Source: Altibacter lentus (lineage in GTDB: Bacteria; Bacteroidota; Bacteroidia; Flavobacteriales; Flavobacteriaceae). Taken from it: a DNA stretch of 64,000 nt. The translations under genes were made by a program, and so were the position numbers. Of the stretch, positions 44,830 to 53,496 are shown one piece after another (positions within the stretch are counted from its first letter, which is position 1; each line of letters opens with the position of its first letter). Under the pieces are notes generated by a model, which worked only from the letters and a program-made list of their open reading frames with translations, made no database searches and was not told where the DNA came from. The stretch is taken from contig NZ_KN050846.1 of NCBI RefSeq assembly GCF_000746845.1, positions 2,744,963 through 2,808,962 of the forward strand. The letters run 5' to 3'.

Positions 44830-45540
44830 ATGGAAGAACTACAACAACAACCCACATATCCCACGATCGTTACTTTAAGCGATGAAAAACGCGTGGCCTT
44901 TTATAGAAAGACGTATACTCATCTTGCGCTGGCCGTATTGCTGTTCATATTGGTAGAAATGATCTTTTTTCAAATTCCTGCCGTATTGAAATTCGCTCTC
45001 TCTCTTACCGAAGGGTGGCTGTGGTTATTGATGTTGGGAGGGTTTATGTTAGTAACCAACTATGCTGAAAAATTGGCGCTTACCAATCATGACAAAAACA
45101 AGCAATATCTCGCTCTCTTGCTGTATGTAGTTGCGGAAGCCTTTATTTTTATTCCTCTTATTTTCATGGCAATGATGATCGCCGATGATGGTGGGACTGA
45201 AATACTCAATCAAGCTGCCATACTAACATTATCCTTGTTTTCTGGCCTTTCGGCGATCGTGTTATTGACCAAAAAGGACTTTTCTTTCTTAAGATCCATT
45301 TTAGCGATTGGATTCTTTATTGCATTGGGGCTTATTGTGGCCGGTGTTTTATTCGGGTTCAATTTAGGGCTTTGGTTTAGTGTAGGGATGGTGGTATTGG
45401 CGTCGGGATCGATATTGTACCAAACATCAAATATGGTGCATCGATACAGTGAAGATCAATATGTAGCGGCGTCATTAGGCTTGTTCGCCTCACTCATGTT
45501 ATTGTTTTGGTACATTTTGAGTATTCTCTCCAGAGACTGA
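44830..45540 (+). CDS. Bax inhibitor-1 / YccA-family membrane protein
   Basis: The 236-residue protein has seven hydrophobic helices spread over residues about 30-230 and a hydrophilic N-terminus, matching the BI-1/YccA family of small channel-like proteins. Conserved acidic residues are visible near the C-terminal helices (YSEDQYVAASLGLFASLMLLFW). Family members are linked to proton or calcium leak and, for E. coli YccA, to inhibition of the FtsH protease; which applies here is unknown. It follows the 44275 gene closely. Confidence 0.85.
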   Translation: MEELQQQPTYPTIVTLSDEKRVAFYRKTYTHLALAVLLFILVEMIFFQIPAVLKFALSLTEGWLWLLMLGGFMLVTNYAEKLALTNHDKNKQYLALLLYVVAEAFIFIPLIFMAMMIADDGGTEILNQAAILTLSLFSGLSAIVLLTKKDFSFLRSILAIGFFIALGLIVAGVLFGFNLGLWFSVGMVVLASGSILYQTSNMVHRYSEDQYVAASLGLFASLMLLFWYILSILSRD

Positions 45541-45641
45541 TCGTTGGGGGTCACGTACTAAAATTGACAAATAAAACGTTTACATTCAGACAAATAGTTT
45601 GAGTGATAAACGATTGAACCCCTACAATACCCCAAACGTGT

Positions 45642-46478
45642 ATGATGCTACTGTTACAAACCGACGAAAATGCAACATGGCTCGCACCCTACGCCTATAC
45701 CATTGTATTATTGGGGTTCGCATTTTTTTTGTTCAGGGTCTTCGAGAATTGGTATGCAAATCAGTATAACAGACCCTTGTACCGTCATTATTTTGTATAC
45801 AAAAGGCTTTCAGAAACACAGCTTCGAATCCTAGAAGAAGAATTTACATTTTACAACAAACTTTCTTCAAAACACAAGCGACAATTTCAACACAGGATGG
45901 TCACATTCTTAAATGAGAAAAAGTTTGTGGGCCGAGACCAACTTATCGTTACAGAGCGGATGAAGGTGCTTGTTACAGCAATGGGGTGCATGCTTAGCTT
46001 CGGAAGAAAAAACTATGGGTATTCGTTGATCAATTATATTCTGTTATATCCCGGGGAATTTTACAGCACCATGAACGATGCGTATCACAAAGGTGAGTTC
46101 AATCCTCGTGAACGGGCACTTGTACTGTCATGGAGTGATTTTGAAAATGGCTATAAGATCACAGACGATAACTTGAATTTGGGAATACATGAATTTATGC
46201 ATGCCATGCAACTGGAATCCTTGAAAAGTCGCGATCTGGATTCCTCGCGGTTTGGGAAGCAGTTCCAAAAAATCCTACAACAGCTTACGCAGCAGGAAGT
46301 AAAAGATAAGCTTGATGAAACACGGTATTTTAGAGCGTATGCATTTACCAATCAATATGAGTTCATGGCGGTCTTAACCGAATATTTTATAGAATCGCCC
46401 GGAGATTTTAAAATGCACTTTCCGAAGCTTTATCAACATACACGACAACTCCTTAATTTTAATTTTGCAGGATATTAA
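45642..46478 (+). CDS. Zinc metallopeptidase of the MtfA (M90) family
   Basis: The 278-residue protein has an N-terminal membrane helix (about 14-33) and a catalytic domain with HEFMHAMQ near residue 182, the HExxH-type zinc motif, and a downstream Glu in YEFMAVLTEYFIESP (about residue 240). This spacing fits MtfA (DgsA anti-repressor, family M90). E. coli MtfA is soluble; the membrane anchor here is a difference. Substrate unknown. It lies alone on the plus strand before the converging T9SS gene. Confidence 0.82.
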   Translation: MMLLLQTDENATWLAPYAYTIVLLGFAFFLFRVFENWYANQYNRPLYRHYFVYKRLSETQLRILEEEFTFYNKLSSKHKRQFQHRMVTFLNEKKFVGRDQLIVTERMKVLVTAMGCMLSFGRKNYGYSLINYILLYPGEFYSTMNDAYHKGEFNPRERALVLSWSDFENGYKITDDNLNLGIHEFMHAMQLESLKSRDLDSSRFGKQFQKILQQLTQQEVKDKLDETRYFRAYAFTNQYEFMAVLTEYFIESPGDFKMHFPKLYQHTRQLLNFNFAGY

Positions 46479-46539
46479 CCGAGAGTTGCTTCCTTTGAGT
46501 CAAGCAACCCTCGGTCTCGATACTATCATTTTTTACATG

Positions 46540-47664
46540 CTACTTTTGTTGCACCAGTACGCGTTGTTGCGAGACTATTCCCTGTTGTGTGCCTGCAATT
46601 ATATAGACTCCTTCGGCGAGATGAGAGGCATCCCATGTGGTGCTCTGCGAAAGCACAATGGTTTCAACTAATGCACCGGAAATCGTATAGACTTCCAAGG
46701 TTGAATAGCCGGAAAGCAACGCTTCGTTGAGCCGAAATTTAGTTCCTATTGTGGGTATCACGAAGGTTTTTTTTTCGTTGGTCGAAGGTGTCGACAACGG
46801 AATATCTTCGCGTATCACTATGGCATTAGGGGTTGTTAAGGAACCACTCTTCACAAAATTCTCTATAAAATTATAATTGCTGTCATATCGTTTTACGGTT
46901 CCGTCACCGCCATTACCAATAAGCATGTCGCCATTTGGGAAGAATGCAAATCCTTCGGGACCGCTGAGTCCTGTTATAAGATCTTCTATGAAGTTTCCCG
47001 CTGCATCATATCTTTTTATAATACCGTTGTTGTAACTAAACACGATCATGTTTCCTGAAGCTTCAAAAAAGATATTCGTTGGGCCATTGAGTCCGGTGTC
47101 GATAAACGTCCCCATGGCTTCGCCCGTTGTTCCGTTGAACTTTTGTACGGTGGATTGAGAATACGATGAAACGTATAGGTCGCCGGTAGCGTCCCAGGCG
47201 ATGCCAATACTTCGGGGAACACCTGTAGCAGTGAATTCGCCTAAAAAGGTGCCATTGAGTTCGTAGCGCAATACCTTGTTATTTGCGGTATCCCATTGGA
47301 TGACATACAGCAATCCGTCCGGTCCTACCTTCATACGCGTGGGTCCCCCAAGACCTTCGGCGAAGTTCGCTATTAGATCGCCTGTTGCCCAGTCGTGTTT
47401 TGAAATGATCCCGGCAGTGCTTAAATTTGAAATGAGTACGGCTTCTTCAGCTTCTAAGAAAATGATATCCTGTGGCCATACGATTTCGTCATTTTCCGAA
47501 GTTATTAGGGGTCCCAGAAATGTTCCGTCTGCATCGAATTTGGCAATTTGCCACGGACCTACGTTAAAGTTTCCGGCATCACTTACATACACGGCCAATT
47601 CTTGTCCGTGTAGCAAGAAGCCGGTAAGTAGGCATACCACTGAAAGTAAAAGATTGTTTTTCAT
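46540..47664 (-). CDS. Secreted NHL/streptogramin-lyase-like beta-propeller with T9SS sorting domain
   Basis: The 374-residue protein has a signal peptide (cut near residue 20, LLHGQ), a beta-propeller of about 270 residues built from repeats of the type GPTRMKVGPDGLLYVIQWD and GPEGFAFFPNGDMLIGNGGDG, and a C-terminal T9SS sorting domain (about 305-374, EALLSGYSTLEVYTISGALV ... RVLVQQK). The repeats look like NHL or Vgb-like blades, but the catalytic His of Vgb lyases cannot be placed. It should be surface-exposed or released. It lies downstream of the membrane-anchored AraC regulator on the same strand, 85 bases away. Confidence 0.85.
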   Translation of the reverse strand: MKNNLLLSVVCLLTGFLLHGQELAVYVSDAGNFNVGPWQIAKFDADGTFLGPLITSENDEIVWPQDIIFLEAEEAVLISNLSTAGIISKHDWATGDLIANFAEGLGGPTRMKVGPDGLLYVIQWDTANNKVLRYELNGTFLGEFTATGVPRSIGIAWDATGDLYVSSYSQSTVQKFNGTTGEAMGTFIDTGLNGPTNIFFEASGNMIVFSYNNGIIKRYDAAGNFIEDLITGLSGPEGFAFFPNGDMLIGNGGDGTVKRYDSNYNFIENFVKSGSLTTPNAIVIREDIPLSTPSTNEKKTFVIPTIGTKFRLNEALLSGYSTLEVYTISGALVETIVLSQSTTWDASHLAEGVYIIAGTQQGIVSQQRVLVQQK

Positions 47665-47748
47665 GACCTGTGCTTTTAAAGTTCTATAGCACGAATGTCG
47701 AAATACCTTTCATATAAGGGGTATGATCTTATAAAAGTTAACCTATTT

Positions 47749-48834
47749 TCATGGTTTTTGCTCCTTGTATTGGGAAGGAGTGCATTGATGTTTCTTTTTG
47801 AATGCTTTGTAGAATGTAGCTTTGTTATTGAACCCAACGTCAAAATAAATAGATTTCACGTATTGATCGGATTCATTCCGAAGGAGACGCTCTGCTTCTT
47901 CCAAGCGATAGTCGTTCACAAAGTGATTAAAGCTCTTTCCGGCTTTCTTATTGATCACCTTCGACAATAAATGTGTTGAAAATCCTACTTGATCTGCTAA
48001 ATGGACCAATCGCAATTCGTTATCGAGATATGGTTTTTCCCGACGCATATAGGTAGTGAGATGCTCAAAGAACTCATTGAGTAAGGAGTTTTCAAACGAT
48101 TCATTCTTGTTCTTTATCGGTAGGAATATTTCAGCAAAAAGGGCTCCGTCAAAGATGCGTGGTTCTTTGATAATAAAATATCCAATCGTATATATTGAAA
48201 GCGTCATCGTGGCAGAGATCATATAGTCCCACTCGCTGTTAAAGAACGGAAAGTTCACCAAAACATAGTATGAAACATAGGCCAGTAGGAATAAACCATA
48301 TAAACTCAACAAGACCAATGCCCAGCGATGTCTTACCTTCTTGTATTCTGTGTCGGGAGTTGCGTTGGCGCTTATTTTTTTTGCTATAAGGAAACAATAG
48401 ATGCCCATATGAGCCGCAATTCCCCAGTAGGCTCCCACATACCAGCGGAGGGGAATTTCGGTCTCGCTCCATCCGGCTATTCGCAGCCATAGCACTAGGG
48501 AGGGTACAATCGCAATAACCGCCGGGATATAATGCATCCAAAAATATTTGGACAATCTGGTTTGATAGAGGTTTAAAAAATATTGATAGAGTAGCGGACC
48601 GGACACAAAATAGCATACCGGAGGTATGAAGATGAGATAAGGGTATACACGTTCATAGCGTGTCCAGAATAATACATATTGGAAGAGAATAACAGCGAAG
48701 GCAAGCAAAAGAAATGCGATAGGATAATTCTTTTTTTGTCTGCCCGTGATCAAAACCATGAACAGGAACAATCCCATAGCGACTGCTAATAAAAACAGGG
48801 ACGTCCATGTATCGAAGCTAGGAGGTGTCATCAC
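47749..48834 (-). CDS. Membrane-anchored AraC-family regulator (7TM N-terminus)
   Basis: The 361-residue protein has about seven membrane helices in residues 10-230 and a C-terminal AraC helix-turn-helix domain (about 258-358: LADQVGFSTHLLSKVINKKAGKSFNHFVNDYRLEEA and FYKAFKKKHQCTPSQYKEQ). This build, 7TM sensor plus DNA-binding domain in one chain, is common in Bacteroidota and lets a membrane protein contact DNA directly. It has its own TAAGTTTG box upstream. The T9SS propeller gene lies directly downstream on the same strand. Confidence 0.86.
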   Translation of the reverse strand: MMTPPSFDTWTSLFLLAVAMGLFLFMVLITGRQKKNYPIAFLLLAFAVILFQYVLFWTRYERVYPYLIFIPPVCYFVSGPLLYQYFLNLYQTRLSKYFWMHYIPAVIAIVPSLVLWLRIAGWSETEIPLRWYVGAYWGIAAHMGIYCFLIAKKISANATPDTEYKKVRHRWALVLLSLYGLFLLAYVSYYVLVNFPFFNSEWDYMISATMTLSIYTIGYFIIKEPRIFDGALFAEIFLPIKNKNESFENSLLNEFFEHLTTYMRREKPYLDNELRLVHLADQVGFSTHLLSKVINKKAGKSFNHFVNDYRLEEAERLLRNESDQYVKSIYFDVGFNNKATFYKAFKKKHQCTPSQYKEQKP

Positions 48835-48857
48835 ATTGATCGCTAAAATAGTACTCC

Positions 48858-48865
48858 CAAACTTA
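48858..48865 (-). promoter_or_regulatory. -7 box for the 7TM-AraC gene
   Basis: TAAGTTTG on the minus strand matches TAnnTTTG, 24 bases before the start at 48834, and separates this gene from rpe. Confidence 0.5.
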
Positions 48866-48904
48866 AATGGAGTGTATACTTATAAAAAGAAACCTTTTGG
48901 AGCT

Positions 48905-49567
48905 CTACTGCCTTACCAAGTCACGCAATCCTGAAATTGTATCAACGGGATTCGAACTTCCAAAAACATAACTGCCTGCTACAAGAACATCGGCTCCGGC
49001 CGAAACGAGTTGGGCAGCATTTTTATTGGTGACACCACCGTCGATCTCAATTTTAGTAGAAGCTCCTTTTTCGGTGATGATAGCACGAAGTTGTTTTACT
49101 TTTTCATAGGTGTTTTCTATAAAACTCTGTCCGCCAAAACCCGGATTCACACTCATCATACAGACCAGGTCGATATCGGTAATGGTATCACGAAGTAATT
49201 CGACAGAGGTATGCGGATTTATAGCCACGCCGGCTTTCATTCCTTCTGCCTTGATAGCTTGTAAAGTTCTGTGTAAATGTGTGGACGCTTCGTAGTGTAC
49301 CGTGAGCGTGTCGGTTCCTAATAAGGCGAAATCCTTAATATAACGTTGTGGCTCCACGATCATTAGGTGTACGTCCAAAGGTTTTTTTGCATATCTGGAG
49401 ATTGCTTCTATCACCGGCATTCCGAAGGAAATATTAGGGACAAACACTCCATCCATCACATCCAAATGAAACCAGTCTGCATCACTGTTATTCACCATTT
49501 CAACATCACGTTGCAGGTTGGCAAAATCGGCAGCAAGGATCGAAGGGGCAATAAGGGTTTTGTTCAT
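48905..49567 (-). CDS. rpe: Ribulose-phosphate 3-epimerase
   Basis: The 220-residue TIM-barrel enzyme interconverts ribulose 5-phosphate and xylulose 5-phosphate in the pentose phosphate pathway. Signature segments: MDGVFVPNISFG near residue 39, SVNPGFGGQSF near residue 140 and IEIDGGV near residue 173. The start overlaps the stop of the upstream BLUF gene (ATGA), so its translation is coupled to a blue-light receptor; no separate promoter is seen in front of it. Confidence 0.95.
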   Translation of the reverse strand: MNKTLIAPSILAADFANLQRDVEMVNNSDADWFHLDVMDGVFVPNISFGMPVIEAISRYAKKPLDVHLMIVEPQRYIKDFALLGTDTLTVHYEASTHLHRTLQAIKAEGMKAGVAINPHTSVELLRDTITDIDLVCMMSVNPGFGGQSFIENTYEKVKQLRAIITEKGASTKIEIDGGVTNKNAAQLVSAGADVLVAGSYVFGSSNPVDTISGLRDLVRQ

Positions 49568-49968
49568 ATCGATAACAGAAAAGGATGGATCAATCGGTTA
49601 ATTTTACTGGAAAAAGAAGTTTTGTTGTTGAAAACATCAAGGTAGTTTTTTATCTCAGATAATTCTTTTTGAGTCTTCACGACGTTGAACTTCGAGTTGT
49701 ACGTGGCAAAGATAGGTTTTTTAATAGGATGATGTATCAAGGTTTCGATACGATCATGCCTGTGATCCTCACAGATCGTGTCGAAAAGTACAGTGATCTG
49801 TTCTTTTTCACCTTCTAAGACCTGAAAGAAATTGCCAAACCCATATAGCAGAATACCGGTAATATTCGCATTCGTATTGTTGCGTTGGGTTTTTTCAAAG
49901 ATGGCTTCTATCTCTTTTTCAGACAGCCCCTGCCTCGCTTTACTTACATAACAGATAGTATGGTTCAT
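49564..49968 (-). CDS. BLUF-domain blue-light receptor (copy adjacent to rpe)
   Basis: The 134-residue protein is one BLUF domain plus a short C-terminal helix region, with no output domain. The flavin-binding residues fit the AppA numbering: Tyr7 (Y21 of AppA), Asn31 (N45) and Gln49 (Q63, in FFQVLEGE). The Trp and Met of AppA (W104, M106) are replaced by Tyr90 and Ser92. It overlaps the rpe start and lies 90 bases after a second BLUF gene. Short BLUF proteins usually act through a partner protein, so the output here is unknown. Confidence 0.93.
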   Translation of the reverse strand: MNHTICYVSKARQGLSEKEIEAIFEKTQRNNTNANITGILLYGFGNFFQVLEGEKEQITVLFDTICEDHRHDRIETLIHHPIKKPIFATYNSKFNVVKTQKELSEIKNYLDVFNNKTSFSSKINRLIHPFLLSI

Positions 49969-50057
49969 GTCAGAGTTCGATAGGTTTCAATATACGAAAT
50001 TGTGATAAAATGTAAAAGGCAATTGATACTGATGGTACAGCATTCAAGATAATAGTA

Positions 50058-50453
50058 TTACAATAAGAACGGTTCTAGAATTCCCAATATGCTTTTAGAG
50101 AGGGTTTTGATATCAACAGTAGTATTGAGATACTCCTTTAAATTAGAAAGGTCTGTTTGGTTCTTAACCACACTAAATCCAGATCTATAATGATTAAAAG
50201 TACGGTCGTCTATGGACTTGTCCAGTATCACAAAAATACTGGTATGCCTTGCGTCTTTCATAATACTATCGAACAGCGGCCCAATCACCTCCTTTTTTCC
50301 TTCCAGGACCTGAAGAAAATTGCCGTCTAGGTACAGCAATATACCGGTGATGTTGTTGGAAAGGTTATTACGCTGAGTGGTCTCAAATAATTCCTCGATG
50401 TTATGAAGATCAACATGAGGAACCTTATTGCTCAAATAGCAAATTGTATGCAT
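50058..50453 (-). CDS. BLUF-domain blue-light receptor (copy adjacent to rpoD)
   Basis: A 131-residue stand-alone BLUF protein, paralogous to the next gene (both begin with an xHTICY segment and share TQRNN, NITGILLY and QVLEG). Flavin-site residues Tyr6, Asn30 and Gln48 are kept; the Trp and Met positions are Tyr89 and Ser91, the same changes as in the sister protein. It lies downstream of rpoD beyond a terminator, in the same direction; a TATATTTA box-like sequence overlaps that terminator. Confidence 0.93.
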   Translation of the reverse strand: MHTICYLSNKVPHVDLHNIEELFETTQRNNLSNNITGILLYLDGNFLQVLEGKKEVIGPLFDSIMKDARHTSIFVILDKSIDDRTFNHYRSGFSVVKNQTDLSNLKEYLNTTVDIKTLSKSILGILEPFLL

Positions 50454-50484
50454 GTGTGGTTCGAAAGGTTGTTGCGGTAAATAT

Positions 50485-50513
50485 AAAAAAACCTCCGGTA
50501 ATCAGCCGGAGGT
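50485..50513 (-). terminator. Terminator of rpoD
   Basis: On the minus strand ACCTCCGG pairs with CCGGAGGT (plus positions 50491-50498 and 50506-50513), then a T-run. Confidence 0.88.
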
Positions 50514-50591
50514 CATTCATCAATCAAAAAACGAACAGTTATTTTTAACTGTAAGTTGCTTTAACGGGATAAGGTTATGCAAAGCATAGAC

Positions 50592-51455
50592 CTATCCCAG
50601 ATACGTTTTTAATATCTTACTTCTGGATGTATGTTTTAAACGACGAATCGCTTTTTCTTTGATCTGTCGAACACGTTCACGAGTTAGATCAAATGTTTCA
50701 CCAATTTCTTCTAAGGTCATTGGGTGTTGATCTCCCAAACCAAAATACAAACGGATCACATCGGCTTCTCTTGGTGTAAGCGTTTCCAAAGCACGCTCTA
50801 TCTCGGTTCTTAGTGACTCATGTAATAAAGAACGATCGGGGTTAGGTGATTCTCCGCTACGCAATACATCATACAAATTGGAATCCTCTCCTTCCACCAA
50901 AGGGGCATCCATCGATACGTGACGGCCCGAGTTCTTCATCGATTCCTTCACATCGTTGATCGTCATGTCCAGTTCCTTGGCAATTTCTTCGGCCGAAGGC
51001 GGACGCTCATGTGCTTGCTCCAAAAAGGCAAATGTCTTGTTGATCTTGTTAATGCTACCAATCTTGTTTAAAGGTAAACGAACAATACGAGACTGTTCTG
51101 CCAATGCCTGTAGGATCGACTGGCGAATCCACCAAACAGCATACGAAATAAATTTAAAACCACGCGTTTCATCAAAACGCTGTGCGGCTTTGATAAGACC
51201 GAGGTTCCCTTCATTAATAAGATCGGGGAGGGTCAAACCCTGATTTTGATACTGCTTCGCTACCGATACAACAAAACGAAGGTTCGCTTTGGTCAATTTC
51301 TCCAAAGCACGTTGATCCCCCGCCTTTATGCGTTGTGCCAACTCTACTTCTTCATCTGCGGTAATTAAGTCAACTTTTCCAATCTCTTGAAGGTACTTGT
51401 CTAAAGAAGCGGTTTCCCGGTTGGTGACCTGCTTCGTAATTTTAAGTTGTCTCAT
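50592..51455 (-). CDS. rpoD: Primary RNA polymerase sigma factor (RpoD/SigA)
   Basis: The 287-residue sigma-70 is of the short Bacteroidota type without region 1.1. Region 1.2/2 ([62 protein letters not shown]), region 3 ([17 protein letters not shown]) and region 4 ([41 protein letters not shown]) follow in order. Such factors recognise TTG and TAnnTTTG promoters, which are seen at more than a dozen genes in this window. A good ribosome binding site (AGGAG) precedes the ATG. Confidence 0.97.
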   Translation of the reverse strand: MRQLKITKQVTNRETASLDKYLQEIGKVDLITADEEVELAQRIKAGDQRALEKLTKANLRFVVSVAKQYQNQGLTLPDLINEGNLGLIKAAQRFDETRGFKFISYAVWWIRQSILQALAEQSRIVRLPLNKIGSINKINKTFAFLEQAHERPPSAEEIAKELDMTINDVKESMKNSGRHVSMDAPLVEGEDSNLYDVLRSGESPNPDRSLLHESLRTEIERALETLTPREADVIRLYFGLGDQHPMTLEEIGETFDLTRERVRQIKEKAIRRLKHTSRSKILKTYLG

Positions 51456-51580
51456 TTAAGGTGTCTCCTGTATTACTAAGTTAAATTTGCTTGTGCATTA
51501 AGTTATACGTAACAAAACCTCAAAATGTTACAAAAGCGCGTAAATTAATTTCATAAAACACTAAGAAGACTTGTTTTTTG

Positions 51581-51683
51581 GGCATGTCCCGGCGTGCGAC
51601 CGCCCGCCGGGACCGCGCTATTCGCTGTATCCCTCACGTATTTCTACGGGAGGGGATGCCGCTGCTATCGCTCATGCGAGCTT
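51581..51683. repeat. GC-rich structured element, probable dispersed repeat
   Basis: Between the AT-rich upstream region of rpoD and the 51692 gene lies a GC-rich stretch with perfect arms GTCCCGGCG (51586-51594) and CGCCGGGAC (51605-51613) and a second hairpin TCCCTC...GGGAGGGGA (about 51630-51656), ending GCTATCGCTCATGCGAGC. The 'CGCGCTATTCGCT' and 'CCGCTGCTATCGCT' blocks resemble dispersed non-coding repeats I recall from flavobacterial genomes; this was not checked. Confidence 0.5.
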
Positions 51684-51691
51684 TGTCCTTC

Positions 51692-52660
51692 TCAGTTAAA
51701 ATCCAACAACTGTTTCGAGTCGATCCATTGTTCCAATGCTCCTATTTTTGCGTATAACTTGTTAAAGAATTGGCGTTGTTCCTTTTCTCCCGCCGAATTC
51801 AACAACTTGGAATGTTGTAATTGTTTGTTCAAATAATCAAGAGCTTGCTCGCAAAATAGAACATCACTTGTTCTAAAATATGACAGAATGGTAAACGGGA
51901 CATACAACATCTTTTCTTTTGGTGTCGTAACCAGCACATTATTATTCATCAATAACAATTCATTAAAATATAACGTAAAACCTGGTTTTGCATCAGCGAC
52001 CTTTCGATGCAGCTTCTTTAATAATTCCCGTAGTTCCCAACACACTTGTTTGGCATCTGCAGCCGATAACAAACCCGCCTCATGATAAAAGTGAATTTGC
52101 TTTAGCGTACTGTTAATAGTAGTGGTATCCCAGATCTCGGTGGTGGCAACCGATTCGTACAGCGTTCCCAATCTTTTGGCAGAAGACAACAAGTCCAATC
52201 CCGGATGGAAGCCCTCAAATGGGATATCGGAATATCGTGGGTGAAGTAACTTCAGCCATACGTAGATCTTAAATTTGGCCAATAAAGTGCCGGTGAGCGT
52301 ATAAAAAAGAGGGATATCCTTAGCCGAATAGGTTATGGAACTATGCGTCTGGGCTACTAAGGGAGCTAAAGACCTATACGAACTTTCAAAGTAATGATGT
52401 AATTCCGCTTCCGATGTGATAGAAGCTGTTTTATTCACAATAACACGCTCGGGATCCTGCTCTGTATACATTTGATCTAGGGAAATAGAGAAATGTCTTG
52501 CGAGCAGTACGCTTTCTTCAAGCGAAAGTTTGGCTTTCATACTGGTACGTCGATGAGCCGCATCATAACTAATATCTAGTACCATCGCCACGATATCTAT
52601 CAAAGAGGTACTTGCCTCTAATTGTAAGGAGATTTGGGAGAAAAGCTGTTGCTGCATCAT
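51692..52660 (-). CDS. Helix-turn-helix protein, BetR-like, function unknown
   Basis: About 322 residues when started at the ATG at 52660 (or 52657); the frame extends to 52768 but its first 36 residues look like translated non-coding AT-rich DNA. The N-terminal 75 residues resemble an XRE/BetR-type DNA-binding domain (IVAMVLDISYDAAHRRT, LSLEESVLLARHFSISLDQMY). The rest is helical with no known motif. Divergent from the outer-membrane protein gene at 52775, so it may regulate it. Confidence 0.7.
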   Translation of the reverse strand: MMQQQLFSQISLQLEASTSLIDIVAMVLDISYDAAHRRTSMKAKLSLEESVLLARHFSISLDQMYTEQDPERVIVNKTASITSEAELHHYFESSYRSLAPLVAQTHSSITYSAKDIPLFYTLTGTLLAKFKIYVWLKLLHPRYSDIPFEGFHPGLDLLSSAKRLGTLYESVATTEIWDTTTINSTLKQIHFYHEAGLLSAADAKQVCWELRELLKKLHRKVADAKPGFTLYFNELLLMNNNVLVTTPKEKMLYVPFTILSYFRTSDVLFCEQALDYLNKQLQHSKLLNSAGEKEQRQFFNKLYAKIGALEQWIDSKQLLDFN

Positions 52661-52742
52661 ACTGAATCTAAGAAATTGTGAAAAACACAAAAAAATAAAT
52701 AGATAATTGTAAATATACCTAATTTCTTTGCGATATATACAA

Positions 52743-52750
52743 TAGGTTTG
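52743..52750 (+). promoter_or_regulatory. Candidate -7 box for the 52775 gene
   Basis: TAGGTTTG matches TAnnTTTG, 24 bases before the ATG at 52775. Confidence 0.45.
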
Positions 52751-52774
52751 ATTATAATTTTTAATCAATTCTTT

Positions 52775-53413
52775 ATGAAATGTTTTATATGTACAGTGTT
52801 TACCTTATGTGCTTTCAGCATTTATGCTCAGAAAAATGCTTCTGTTGTGGAAATCGAAAGTTTAGACAATTGGGAATTGGCAAATATCTTTACGTTCGAA
52901 GTGAATAATTTTGTTCCGGTGGGTAATCTTTCAGAAACACTTAATCCAAGTCTGGGACTGGGGCTGTATGCAGGATATCCCATCAACGGTCGTATTAGAA
53001 TTGATATTGGCACTTCCGTTTTTTTTCCGGCCATACAAAAACCTATTATGTACCGTACTGACAACGGAATCGAAGAGGGGGGAGCCATGTTAAGTGGTAC
53101 GATCGGGGTCTGGGGCACTCGAGTTAAACGCTTGGGGCGATCGTGGTACTGGGACACACGTATTGGCACAGGACTTGGCTTCTTTCAAACGGATATAGAA
53201 ACCGGGAAACCAAAAGAGACAAATGATACAGTATATGGCGCCGAAACCATTTTCCTGAGTGTGGGAGCAGCCTTTAGAACTCCTGTATTTGACCAGAACA
53301 TTGGGGTCAAGATCGACTATTTTGTAGTCCCCTATAATCTTTTTAAAAAGAACCTCCCGTCACAGTTTGGAATGCAGTATATCACCATAGGTCTTGTCTA
53401 TGGTTTTAAATAG
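52775..53413 (+). CDS. Outer-membrane beta-barrel protein, function unknown
   Basis: The 212-residue protein starts MKCFICTVFTL with a signal peptide cut near residue 19 (IYAQ); the ATG at 52775 is chosen because the frame beginning at 52748 would bury the signal peptide. The body alternates hydrophobic and polar residues in strand-like stretches (GLGLYAGYPI, GTIGVWGTRV, ETIFLSVGAAF) and ends with an aromatic-rich last strand QYITIGLVYGFK, as in outer-membrane barrels. Likely a small porin-like or OmpW/OprF-sized barrel. Divergent from the helix-turn-helix gene. Confidence 0.75.
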   Translation: MKCFICTVFTLCAFSIYAQKNASVVEIESLDNWELANIFTFEVNNFVPVGNLSETLNPSLGLGLYAGYPINGRIRIDIGTSVFFPAIQKPIMYRTDNGIEEGGAMLSGTIGVWGTRVKRLGRSWYWDTRIGTGLGFFQTDIETGKPKETNDTVYGAETIFLSVGAAFRTPVFDQNIGVKIDYFVVPYNLFKKNLPSQFGMQYITIGLVYGFK

Positions 53414-53496
53414 TAGATGGCGTATTGAAGAATATATTACCGTTACACGATTTTATAATTCCTAAGAATCCGTTAACTGTGTAAATAAACTCATTG

